From positions 62,001-126,000 of the forward strand of contig JAJTUP010000096.1 of the NCBI GenBank assembly GCA_021399435.1: 64,000 bases of DNA. The letters run 5' to 3'. The position numbers and the translations under genes are program-made. A model generated the notes under the pieces. That model was given only the letters and a program-made list of their open reading frames with translations, had not been told where the DNA came from and searched no databases. Positions 11,231-20,970 of the stretch are shown here, piece by piece (position 1 is the stretch's first letter; each line of letters begins with the position of its first letter). This stretch comes from Diaporthe sp. PMI_573 (Eukaryota; Ascomycota; Sordariomycetes; Diaporthales; Diaporthaceae).

Positions 11231-11469
11231 AGGGTATCCTTAACCTTCTCCGTCCAGATATACCCGTGGAAATGGCGGAATAGGCGTTCGTGATAGATGG
11301 CCTCGTCAGGAGACTTCGCGTGCCCAGATATCGTTGAAGAAAGGGGCGGCACAGGAGATTCGAAGATATCGGTCGACGCAGAAGGCGACGGCGACGGAGG
11401 TAATAATTCGGAGGCGGAGAAGACATCGGAAGTCACGATAGTCTCATTCGGGGAGTCGCAAACGGCCAT
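11164..11469 (-). CDS. Unrecognised open frame
   Basis: An ATG at 11469 (MAVCDSPNETIV) opens about 101 codons, rich in Ser and Pro first, then aromatic residues (FRHFHGYIW). It partly overlaps the end of the esterase relic on the other strand. I do not recognise it. It could be a first exon or chance. Confidence 0.2.
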   Translation of the reverse strand: MAVCDSPNETIVTSDVFSASELLPPSPSPSASTDIFESPVPPLSSTISGHAKSPDEAIYHERLFRHFHGYIWTEKVKDTLSWAWDYGYCAGVCIIRNDTRL

Positions 11470-13820
11470 TTCGAAAGGTTGATATAATGGACTTGTGAGA
11501 GATATGGTGTGGTGTGCGGAAAAGTTGTATGCGGGCAAGATTTCAAGGCGCTTTTTGGAAGCCACGCGTCTCTGATATTCGTTAACAGTGGGGATGTGGC
11601 AGTGGTGGCAGTGGTGGGGTCCAACCCCCTCCAAAACACCAAAATATGGCCCAACGTCAACCTTTCGGAAGGCTGGGAATAGCCTCACTTCTGGGCAAAA
11701 ACTCGACCCTAGATACACCTAGATACATCAATTACATCAATGGAGGTCTGAAATTGAGTGTATTGACGTGTAAAATTGTTCCAGTGGAGTGTACGTGGAT
11801 GTACGTGTAGCGTACACCTACATCAATAAGTGTATCTGGTGTAATGGATCGGGACCCTGGAGGTCGATTGTCTGTATCGAGATTGTTCTGCGGGTTGCTC
11901 TGCAGGCTGGTGGGGTCTGGAGTGAGTGGTTGATGGTCAAAGGCCGAAACATACTTTGGCTACCTCAAGTATTCCGGGGGAAGTCCTCTGATATCTTCCA
12001 GGAAACTGTTTGTATTGGGTGTCCATCAGGCCGGCTCTGACTCCCGGATTTATTTCAAACAAACAAAATTTGCCATTGGTTGATTGGTTGTGCCTGTGGC
12101 GATATCCCAGAGCCGGGCCGTATTGACACTTGATGCTGATGCCAGTGTCGGGCCGTCGGGTCCTCTCTGCGTCTTGGAAACACTGACCCTCACATGACCA
12201 GGTTGAGATGCGGGTTATCCGATTGGGGGCCTGGAAGTGAGGTGAGGGCACTCCTCTGCAAGGTACAAACGAAAAGGACCAATCTCGCCAAAAATACGGG
12301 GGTTTTTGTTGGTCAATTTGGCACTTAGCAAGGAAAGCTGCGAGGTGATCCGTCACCAAACAGGAAACGTTGGCAAGAGTGTGGGTGGGGAGGATCGGTA
12401 AATGTGACATTTTGTCTTGTGACGGCAATGCTCGTCGGATCCTAGGTGTCACGTCCGACAAATCCCGGCGGGATCAGCCACAAACATGCCATGCAGTCAA
12501 CTCATTTCCAGACAAGTTGTTGCATAGCTACGCGAGATATCAGCTAGTTAAATATCCCGAAGAAGGTTCGTCAGCCTGTCGCTTCTGTGGATATCAACTA
12601 CAATATTATGTAACTTTACTAGCTACATGCTCTAGTTCGACGGGAGCCTATTTCTTAGACTTAACTAGAGTTCCCCCTAGATAAGAAAAGATTACGTTTC
12701 AGTACCAAGGCTAAGACTACGGATATCTCTAACATCAGTATTCTATGGTTCGGGAAAGTAAAAGGAGGGAGTTACGAGAGCAGACTTGCCAGGGTGGTCG
12801 CTGGCCATGTATGCAGGAGATTGTGGTCCTGAGCCCTTGGCCAATGCCGTAGGCCACGTCACCAACGTTGAGCAGGCCGAAGCGAACTCAGCTGCCAGGG
12901 CGCTCATGACGGCGTGAATCATAATGGTCGGGCAGAATAAGTGCGTCCCGGATTTGAAGTTGCACCGGCAGAGGCCTGTTCAGCTGAGCCTGACCCACCT
13001 CCCAGCTATCGCCCACCCCTGGTATGGGTGAGGAGGGTCACCTGCTTTCATCCCCTGGGAGGGATGTCCAGGGCCAGCCGCATAATTCGTCAGGGAATCT
13101 ACCTTGCAAGCAGCACGATAGGTTCGGACAGGCTGTGATGAAGGTGCCTGGCGTACTTCCGTCTCGTATATGCAATGTGATCAATCCTGGCGCCATCACG
13201 AGGGAAGCCAGGCAGATCAGACTGCCTAGCACCGCTGAAATGAGGATTTCCCTCTTCAGGCAATTTTGGCTGCTACCCATCGCGGACCCTCAGCTAGGCA
13301 GACTCCCATTCTTCGGGTTGACAGCAGCGTCGCCACGCTCGTCTATGCGTTCCGTACAATCACAGGCGTTTCCGGAAGCGGAATGCACTCAATGTGGAGG
13401 GATATCCTATTCCTCGTGGTGGAGACGGCTAAGGGGCACACTTGTGATATTCCTTGGGCCGGGGACCTCGACGAAAATACACTGACCATGGACAGGGGAC
13501 AAGGAGGGGACGAAAGCAGGAAGCAGATTTGGTGCCCGGGAGCCGACGGCATTGTTCAGTACGATGTCGCTTGCAGTGAAATTGATGCGCAAGAAAGGTA
13601 TCTCTCCGAACAGCGCGCTCGTCTAAAGACAGCACGGAGCGAGAAAGCGGAGAAGAGGGCTAGGACAGCCGATCAAGCACATGAAGTCTACGATGTCTTG
13701 CGGATCCTGCTTGACAAGAGTTCGGAGCGGGCCAACACGCTTAAAGCTGAGAAAGTGTCCTACGGCATCAGGGCCGTACCAACAGAGTTGGATAGGTGGC
13801 ACACCAGTCACCTGTTCAAT
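11470..13820. other. Long stretch without a supported gene
   Basis: About 2.35 kb. GTAC-rich DNA occurs at 11790-11825. A plus-strand frame at 13488-13850 encodes a charged, coiled-coil-like peptide (RLKTARSEKAEKRARTADQ) but has no recognisable domain and runs into the next gene on the other strand. Nothing else can be supported. Confidence 0.4.
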
Positions 13821-14370
13821 TTACCCTTCAACTACCTCATTTGGCGCCGGGGCCTGAAAACATCCATAAGGTGTCGTTGTTTGCCGGCTTGCCATGTCAT
13901 CGCCACCATATTGCTGCACGTCCCCCCGGGGTGCCAGTCCCGATGTGCTCGAACACATAGGCGTCCCCCTTGATGAGAATGTTGTGCTCGCATACATGAG
14001 TGACCCCTTTGAATACGTACCAGGATACATGAGTGGTGCCTTGGTTTGACCATATGTCCATGCGGTTTGAGCACCGAAAAAGGGGGCATTGGGAGAACCA
14101 GTCGGCTGGCTCATGTCGTACAATAACTCCGGATCGTTGGTCGTCAACGCAGCGGTCGGTCCACCGGAAAAAGTATCAGCACCGCCCGGGGTACTTTGTT
14201 CACCAACGCTAAGAAGCGTGAGAATTGGCGTCCTATCCTCCAGCTGCACACCGCTCAAAAGCGACTCGGCCGATGCTGCTCAGTAAACAGTAAGTCCAGA
14301 ACATTCAGAACATTCAGAACGAAGTTGTTATCGTACCGTTGATCATATCAAGCTCGAAAGCTTGATCCAT
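13821..14370 (-). CDS. Two-exon hypothetical protein, low complexity
   Basis: An ATG at 14370 starts MDQAFELDMIN. A 61-bp intron at 14276-14336 then joins in phase to ASAESLLSGVQLED and a long open frame to 13821. The product is 162 residues, rich in Ser, Thr, Gly and Pro, with Tyr, Met and Gln patches (QYGGDD, PYGCFQAP) and no membrane span. This composition is common in activation or disordered tails of fungal regulators, so it could be the 3' part of a larger gene. No DNA-binding domain was seen upstream. I do not recognise the family. The clean splice phase and absence of stops favour a real gene. Confidence 0.5.
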
Positions 14371-14560
14371 TTCCCAAACCTCCAGGCTGGGTCTTGAGAG
14401 TGGGTGGCCTTGTGGAATCGCACACATGGAGGAGGCAGTGTGTCAGATCAGATCATTGCAGATTCTAGTTTCCCAGACAGAGGGCAGGGGCTTCTAATTG
14501 CTACGTGTAGAAACTTTTGCGAGGAATTGGTTGTGTGGACTTCTCTGGCAAAGCTTATTT

Positions 14561-14606
14561 CAGATCTCAGACCGCAGATCTCAGACCGCAGATCTCAGAT
14601 CTCAGA
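14561..14606. repeat. Tandem repeat of CAGATCTCAGACCG
   Basis: Two full 14-bp copies at 14561 and 14575 are followed by partial copies (CAGATCTCAGATCTCAGATG). Confidence 0.85.
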
Positions 14607-14734
14607 TGTCGCGTCAAAAGGGCTGTGAGGAATATGATGTCATAGCTCCACATGCAACCTGCTGAAAATACCATGCGGCTCCAACTCCCTTTCCTACTTT
14701 CAATCTATTCTCGTCTCCCATTTTCCTCTTCCCA

Positions 14735-14820
14735 CCTTTGCCATCTGCAGTAGATCTACCAGTGGAACTCCCATTTCTCACTTTCCACCTTGCCATCTAC
14801 CAGTAGATCTACCAGCGGAG
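14735..14820. repeat. Imperfect direct repeat, about 49 bp apart
   Basis: CCACCTTTGCCATCTGCAG and CCACCTTGCCATCTACCAG are each followed by TAGATCTACCAG and a GGA. The two copies differ by a few bases. Confidence 0.7.
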
Positions 14821-15012
14821 TATATCCTTGGCAAAGGCTCTGCTGTACGCCGTGATGCCCATCTCGGCCTTTGCTCTCTCGACCAACTGAGGAAGATCGC
14901 TGAACCCGTCCAGCTCCTCGTGGAAGGCCAGAAGAGCCTTACGCTCAGCTTCGGTGCGGGATTCATGGGGAACAATGGAAACGCTGGCACTGATGTGGGG
15001 GGTCCTTCTCAT
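14809..15012 (-). CDS. Possible 67-residue protein or last exon
   Basis: An ATG at 15012 opens 67 codons. The second half looks like a soluble helical segment (AFHEELDGFSDLPQLVERA). I do not recognise it. It ends inside the 14735-14820 repeat. Confidence 0.25.
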   Translation of the reverse strand: MRRTPHISASVSIVPHESRTEAERKALLAFHEELDGFSDLPQLVERAKAEMGITAYSRAFAKDILRW

Positions 15013-15330
15013 TCGGCGCGGACACGGAGACGGCCCAGTCGCGGTCAGACACTGTCAGTAGGACTTAAACGAGCCACGGGCCGCCCTGTGGCAAGGTCAC
15101 AGTAGGTAACGTCGGTCCATTTGGCTATCTTAGCTTTGTGTGGGTGGTTAGTCTATCTAATGTGGCTGCCCAGTGTACTCAGTCTCCCCGCAGACAGTCT
15201 TCTTGGTGTTGCCCCGCGGCCTCTGTGGCTGGCTGCATGCCTTGTCCCTTTATGACTGGTGTGGAGCGTCCCGCGCCCCTGCACCCTATGCAAGCTTCCG
15301 ACTCGTTGGCCTTAATTCGAGACATTGGCC

Positions 15331-16141
15331 CTAACCGCTGGTGCCTGTGTTCCTCAGACGCAACTCTCTTTTGGCGTCTTTGCGCAATTCTTTGATCCGC
15401 ATCTTAATGTATTTCTTCTGATTACCCTCCCCTTTCCTCAAGCAGTTGTGCGTTATATATTTGCTTGCTTGAGTGAAGGTGGTGGAACAATACTGACAGA
15501 ATTCATTGCATTCACAATCTAAGAGTAGTTGTCAGAGCCATATATCAATGAAAGTGTTAGTATAGAAAGAGGCATACGGATGGTATAATGCCGTATAAGA
15601 TCCTGTTGTCTTCTGAATGTGATTTGTAGCCCCTTGCAGTCTTCGTGTGGGCATGCGAATCGTTGATCGTAGGCTGTCTCTCTTCCGATGGTCCGCTCCG
15701 AGTACTTGTGTCTTTTTGGCGCCCAAGCTGGAGATCTTGCATCTTGATTACAATTGCGGCCGCGGCCGAATCTCTCGTAATGCTGTTCGGCGTCGTTGCT
15801 ATTGCCTGGGGTCTGGCAAACAAACTTAGGGTCTCGGCCATGGTGCGTAAGAAGCTCGTGTAGTTTAACAATCAATGCCGTAATTTCAGACTAAAGCGTA
15901 TGTTAGCTTACTCCTAGTAAATGCCTTTTATTCTTACCTGATAAGATCTGAGATGCATATAGAGCTCCTCAGGAGTAGGGAATAGCGCAGCACACACAAA
16001 ACATGGTATAGGATCTTGCATGGCGGCCTCGGGTTCCCATCGAGGTGCGTTTTGGGAAAAAGATCGCCCGAAACTTCCCTCGAGTACTGGTAAGGTGCGC
16101 TCTACACCCTCCATAGGGTCGCCCGCCCAAGTTCTATCCAT
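15331..16141 (-). CDS. C2H2-type zinc-finger protein, three exons
   Basis: Exons 16141-15938, 15890-15578 and 15518-15331 join with matching phases through introns of 47 and 59 bp, giving 234 residues with no stop. Three Cys/His units are visible, one per exon. Unit 1 is CFVCAALFPTPEELYMH. Unit 2 is CPHEDC followed by DLIRHYTIH; its last His is made across the second splice. Unit 3 is CQYCSTTFTQASKYITHNC, a C2HC form. The tail is Lys/Arg-rich (KMRIKELRKDAKRELR), which may be a nuclear localisation signal. Fungal proteins of this layout are presumed DNA- or RNA-binding; its targets are unknown. Fingers split across exons that restore perfectly on splicing argue strongly for a functional gene. 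Confidence 0.85.
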
Positions 16142-16399
16142 TAATTAGTTGGGCATAAACGCACTGTCCGTCTGCTTAAGGGACACCTTGCAGAGGGCAA
16201 TTTGGAATGCTGTGGAAGGGATGCTAAGAATAATCTATAGGTTGAAAAGGAGAGCATTATATCTCTTGACGCCGGCACCCAGGAACCGGGATAGGCACCG
16301 ATCCAAGGTCCGGGTTCCAGGATGGGTCGCAGGTGGCATACACAGCACACGTTTCACAGGCGCCAAAGGTGCCAAGAAAAGTAGAAGGTGGCGGAAAGG

Positions 16400-16722
16400 C
16401 GCCAAGGTGCAAGGGTGCCAAGAGCCAACCTGCAAAGGCACAAAGGTGCAACAGTGCAAAGGTGCGCAAAGGTGCAAAAGGTGCAAAAGGTGCAAAAGGT
16501 GCAAGGGTGCAAAAGGTGCAAAAGGTGCAAAAGGTGCAAGGGTGCAAAAGGTGCAAAAGGTGCAAAAAGTGCAAGGGTGCAAAAGGTGCAAAAGGTGCAA
16601 GGGTGCCAAGAGCCAACCTGCAAAGGCACAAAGGTGCAACAGTGCAAAGGTGCGCAAAGGTGCAAAAGGTGCAAAAGGTGCAAAAGGTGCAACAGTGCAA
16701 AGGTGCAAAAGGTGCAAAAGGT
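16400..16722. repeat. GTGCAAAAG minisatellite with 188-bp higher-order duplication
   Basis: About 30 copies of a 9-10 bp unit (GTGCAAAAG, GTGCAAGG, GTGCGCAAAG) fill the segment. A composite block that begins AAGGGTGCCAAGAGCCAACC occurs at 16411 and again at 16599, so the array grew by duplicating a 188-bp block. The array is open in several frames on both strands because the unit lacks stops. These frames encode only Lys/Cys or Phe/Cys repeats and are not credible proteins. Confidence 0.9.
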
Positions 16723-17981
16723 TATACAAAGTGGGAATGAGCTGTGGGATTTGGCTGACAATAATAAGCAGAACTTACCCAACACTAGTTTAAAAATAGC
16801 CCACCATTGATCGGCTTATATGTAAGCCAACCAGATTGTCTCGATACTTCAGGGCGTTGGAAAGTCAGGTGGATCCTACTCGTAGGCACGGCGATTCGGG
16901 CTCAACTGATTGGGATGAACAGGGTGGATTGGCTCGCTTCTCTCGCGATGGCCTTACTCCTGTGTGTTTTAATTGATCTTGTTCCGGTCATGTCTCGCTG
17001 GTCGAGGGAGGCCTGAGGACCCCCAAATTGCCAAGGGGTTCCGCGCCCAAATTTGGGTGTGGTGGCTCTGGCGCCTGAGGCAGCCAGATTAGTCATCCAT
17101 CACTTCAAACACAGGGCGTCCCTGTTAATCTCCCCCACTCTGCGGATTGTTCAAGCCGAGGGGGCTGTCAACGAAGTCTTCGTCAAAGGGCAGCCTGATG
17201 GCAATGAGGTCGAACAAGGTTGTGGTGGCAGATGTCGCACGGTACGCTTGACCAATCGAGTTGTCGCCTCGTGGGAGCGGTAACACGCCGCGTGGCTGAG
17301 TGCCGACGTCAACACGAGCATGAAACGCGGCTATCACGGTGGTGGTGTGGAAGCCAACTTTATGGTGGGAATGCAATAGCGTGCAGGCAAGAGAGCTTCC
17401 GACAAGTGAACCAGCAACTTGGCACTCAGAACTTGAATCCTCTACCTCGTTCCGATCGCATGGATACTACCAACAGCCCAGGTCTCGAACGAATCAAGAG
17501 TTGGCCCTAAGGAGGTTCAGTCGAGTAACTTACCGCCACCCATAACGCTTAACCACAAGGCTGGTCCAATTTCTCCGCCAGTTGCTCTTTGCCTGTGGGG
17601 AGCAACGATAAACTTCGCTTCGTTCCCCAGGCTAGCCTCAACCTCACATTCCCGCTCGTACGTGGTGCCATGCGTAGAGCAACGTTGTTAAATCTGATTT
17701 TGTTGTGGCCGTAAGGGTACATTAGTAATCGTTAAGGAGTTCGTCGCAGTGGTGGTACCACCATACACACACTAACCCAGGTGGGATTTTGTGAATTAGT
17801 ACCCAATTTGTAGGTGCGGGCTTATGCCCATCGTGCGGTCCCTCCCCCTTGTTTCAGACCTCAGAAAAACAGAGACACGGATTGTCTCGTGTTCAAAATT
17901 CTTCAAGTAATCTTCCCAAATCTTTTACTTCGTCCAACTGCTCCTCAGTCGCAGCATCACAGTTGCGACCGCTGCTCAACC
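16723..17981. other. Intergenic, no gene seen
   Basis: About 1.26 kb with only short open frames. It holds copy 2 of the dispersed repeat at 17827-17890. Confidence 0.45.
17827..17890. repeat. Dispersed repeat, copy 2
   Basis: It starts with the same CCCATCGTGCGG as 8836 and shares CTTGTTTCA and AGACACG blocks in the same order. Confidence 0.5.
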
Positions 17982-18294
17982 ATGGCTCCGGTAACCGACG
18001 CAGTCGTCGGCTGCACCGAAACGACCCCTACCCCCTCCCACGAAGCGAGCAAGCAGGGCAGCCCCTCCTTGACCATGGTGTATATTGACCACTGTCTCGA
18101 CGGCCCAGAATGGTAATCTCTAAGGGGGTCTAAGCGGATTTTGGAGATACGCGCAAGCGATGAACAGCACGTCTACGCCTGGGTCTACTGGATGTATCGG
18201 CCAGACGCCAAGGTACCGTCGACGGAGAGGATAACATTCAATGCGGCCAACCGTACCATGGAGAGGATGAATTAATTGCGTCCAACCATAGTGA
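17982..18294 (+). pseudogene. BAH-domain protein fragment
   Basis: An ATG at 17982 (MAPVTDAVVG) opens a frame that meets a TAA at 18114. The same frame continues as RILEIRASDEQHVY and VYWMYRPD, the strongly conserved core of fungal BAH domains. After a frameshift, GQPYHGEDELIASNH follows, also in BAH order, and ends in a good splice donor (A then GTGAGT at 18291). BAH domains bind nucleosomes or modified histone tails in chromatin regulators. The stop, the frameshift and the loss of everything downstream (an opposing HET fragment starts 30 bp on) make this a relic. Confidence 0.8.
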
Positions 18295-18322
18295 GTACTG
18301 GAAAATAAGAGAGTCGAATGGT

Positions 18323-18775
18323 CTAGTGTTGACGTGTTGTCTCACGCTTCTCTGCCCATGCAAGTCGCTCGGGAATGCTGAAGTGAGATAGTGGGTCGCC
18401 TCGAAGGATAGCGAGAGGAAGCCCAGTGATGTCGTGGATATCATGTTCTAGAGACTCCCTTATCCCCAGTCGCACACCTTCCCTCGAAAAGAACTCAACA
18501 GACACTGGGGCAATCAGCTCTTGGAGGGTCCAGCCACGGGTGAGCCACCTGCTCTTTCGAAAAGACGGCCCCCAGCTAGGCTTTTCGACCGCATCTCTAG
18601 ACGGGGTCGAGACATCGGAAAGGAAGACGTAGCATTTGGTGGCATCCCGATACCAGCGAAACATAGAGTTGATGGCCTCCTGAAGCTCAGTGTTGTTTGG
18701 CTTGTCGATACAGCACGTATCGACCCAACAGAACTCTAGGCTGTCCTTCCAAGCCTGGCCTGCACAGATCATCAT
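18323..18775 (-). pseudogene. HET (heterokaryon incompatibility) domain fragment
   Basis: The frame encodes the middle of a HET domain: WVDTCCIDK, ELQEAINSMFRWYRDA, YVFLSDV, SRWLTRGWTLQELIAP and FSIPERLAWAEKRETTR. In fungi these domains act in allorecognition and programmed cell death after fusion of unlike hyphae. The first strand region of the domain is missing upstream, and the frame stops straight after RETTR, where an intact protein would continue with the EED...YSLLG region. The remainder was not found. It is truncated at both ends, converges on the BAH relic and is unlikely to function. Confidence 0.85.
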
Positions 18776-19686
18776 GGTCCGAGAAGCTTCTGCCTCTATA
18801 TCCCAATCATGTCACCAAAGATCACACGGATTGCCTAACGTAAATCAAAGCCATGTTATTTAGAATTGCAAGTTTGTCAGGATCTTCCCGTTGCATGCAT
18901 GTAAGGGTGGCAAGCAAAACTTCCTCTGCTTTCCAATACTTCCCCTCTGTCTAGAGATTCATCCAGGAATTCGCGATATTCTCTACTTTCTCATCTTGTC
19001 ACTCAGTAAAGATTCGAGAATCTGCGGCATCGGCCGGGAGATGGACATTGTTTAAAGCATTTTCGATAACGGCCTCCTTTAAGCTGATAACGAACAGACA
19101 TATCTAAATTGGGAGATGAAGTCGATTTGCGACTAAAGAAATTGTGGCATATCCTCTGTATTATATTGAGCTTATCGGATGGCGTTGAAAAGAAAGTTGA
19201 AATATGTAGAAATCAAGTAAGTTTTTGGTGCCGCCACAACAATGCCTTGAGGCAACAGCACTGCACAACTGACGTCTATCGTGTTTTGAGGCAGGTTGTC
19301 GCATCCGCAAGTGCCTGGAAAGGTCCGAAATCAATTAGGCGTTGAGGAATGAGAGGTGGTTGCAGGTATCGTTGTGGTGAGACTTGGGTTCGTTGCTGAA
19401 GGAAGGAGAGATTAACTTGGTTGACTAAAATTCAAATTAAAGATGCTTTGTTCCGACTTTTAGAATTAGATTTTTGCATTCCTTAGTAATTCTATTTAAG
19501 TAGTCGTTCAACAATGACGCTTGGTTTATTCTGGGAGGCGGATAGTGCTATGGGCTTCTTCACTGAGTGGGGAAAGACTGAGTAGGCAAAGACTGAGATG
19601 GCCTCAGCCATAGGCCCGTAGCGGCGAGCAATGTTGAAGAAGACGAGGAATGAATGGGTATGATGATTGTTGCCGAGTAAATACTA
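18776..19686. other. Intergenic, no gene seen
   Basis: About 900 AT-richer bases. The missing N-terminus of the HET protein was looked for here and not found. Confidence 0.45.
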
Positions 19687-20142
19687 TCACATGAAACAAA
19701 GGAAATTATATCTATGGTGACTGTATCCATCCGTGTCCCTGCTACTCCTCGCAAATGCAAACTTAAGTTCAATCGCCGAACTGGGCGCCTCTCCTCCTCC
19801 GACTCTAGGCCTGGTTCGAGACCTACGTGCAAGGAAAATTGCCCCCACAGCGCATACCACAGCTAGGCCTTTATTTACATTCCTAGTGTCTAGGCTCGAA
19901 ATGTCCAAAAATGATGACTTCTCCTCTCGCCGGGGCGGAGGCTCTTGTTTGGGCGGATGTGCCAGCTCATAGCGTCTGCGCTCCTCCCTTCTATAGTACT
20001 CGTCGTCGTCGTTATAACCTCGCGGTTCGTCGCGCCGAGAGCGATACTGCTTGTCACCCCCGCGTGGGGTGGCAGAGCGGCTCAAATGATACTCGTTTTC
20101 ATAGTAAACCCGAGTTGTCGCAGGCTCGTCGCGATAGGCCAT
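19687..20142 (-). CDS. Small Arg/Tyr-rich disordered protein with one TM segment
   Basis: A single-exon frame of 151 residues starts at the ATG at 20142 (MAYRDEPATTRVYYENEYH). The first half is highly charged and disordered (YRREERRRYELAHPP). Then comes a conserved-looking block (SSFLDISSLDTRN), followed by a hydrophobic stretch of about 15 residues (GLAVVCAVGAIFLA) able to span a membrane, and a basic tail. I do not recognise a named family. Similar small proteins with a disordered N-terminus and a C-terminal anchor occur in filamentous fungi. A partial, inverted copy of its SSFLDISSLD region lies 1 kb away at 20940-20970. Confidence 0.6.
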   Translation of the reverse strand: MAYRDEPATTRVYYENEYHLSRSATPRGGDKQYRSRRDEPRGYNDDDEYYRREERRRYELAHPPKQEPPPRREEKSSFLDISSLDTRNVNKGLAVVCAVGAIFLARRSRTRPRVGGGEAPSSAIELKFAFARSSRDTDGYSHHRYNFLCFM

Positions 20143-20939
20143 TTATCGTTCTTGGTGATTGTTCCGATGGCAAGATAGATTTTGGATGGTCTGGCCGACG
20201 GAGGGCCACTCGGGTGCGAGGGTGCGCGGGAAGTGTCCGTCCGTGAGGAGACTGGCGAACCACTTGTGTGTAGGTTGCCAATGTTGCAGGTATGGAATCG
20301 GCGGGTGGTGGATGGTCAGGTAAAGAGATAGCGGATTCTTGTTGACAGAAGACTTGTTGGATTCTCGACAGATCCTACCTGGGAGAGATCCTAACTGGGA
20401 GAGACGGGTAAGATGGGCCCTTTTTGACTTGCACGCCAGCAGAGCCTCATCATGGTCTGGCAAGGTGGCAGTGCCTATGGGGAGGCTTCTTCAAGGCGCA
20501 TCTGCACTCCACAGTGACTCAGTGATCGGAAATGTCCTCGACGACAATCCGCAGCAGTGCATCGGTGAGCACTCTTGTCCACAAAAGGCAAGAAAGGCTG
20601 GCAGGCAACAACTGCCCCTCGAGGCGGTGTAGAGTTCTGCAGACCAAGGAAATGCACTTTTGTTATATGTTCGTCCTCGTTGCGTTGATGCCTGCCTGCC
20701 ACTACCAAAACACAGGGCTCCCATTCAACCACACACCTGCGTCCGGACAGTGGACGCCTTAATGCTGAGGTCAGTACTGCCTTTTCCGCGCGCCAGTCCG
20801 CATTCTGGTCTGCAATCTACAAGAAACTCAGCTGGGCAATTCTAATGTGCCACGGAGGCCAGGCGGCCGCATATCCCGGTGGCGGCCGCGGTAGTAACAG
20901 AGGTCGGCCCACTAATCTCGCTGCTCGTAGTCGTAGTAA

Positions 20940-20970
20940 TCATCATTCTTGGACATTTCGAGCCTAGACA
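20940..20970 (+). repeat. Inverted copy of part of the 19687-20142 gene
   Basis: This 31-bp stretch is the reverse complement of 19887-19917 with one mismatch. On the plus strand it again reads SFLDISSLD. The two copies point away from each other. Confidence 0.75.

Larger units (their letters stand above)
14371..15330. other. Intergenic with short repeats
   Basis: About 960 bases holding two short tandem repeats (14561-14606 and 14735-14820) and one possible small open frame (14809-15012, minus). Confidence 0.4.

Noticed and set aside
13266..13973. Plus-strand frame of 235 codons with coiled-coil character
   Set aside because: It has no ATG start or known domain and runs into a better-supported minus-strand gene.
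16400..16722. CRISPR-like alternation of repeats
   Set aside because: Units are 9-10 bp and contiguous, without unique spacers, and the organism is a fungus.
16235..16810. Overlapping open frames of 130-160 codons on both strands with Cys/Lys or Phe/Cys repeats
   Set aside because: They are by-products of a stop-free 9-10 bp minisatellite and encode no plausible protein.
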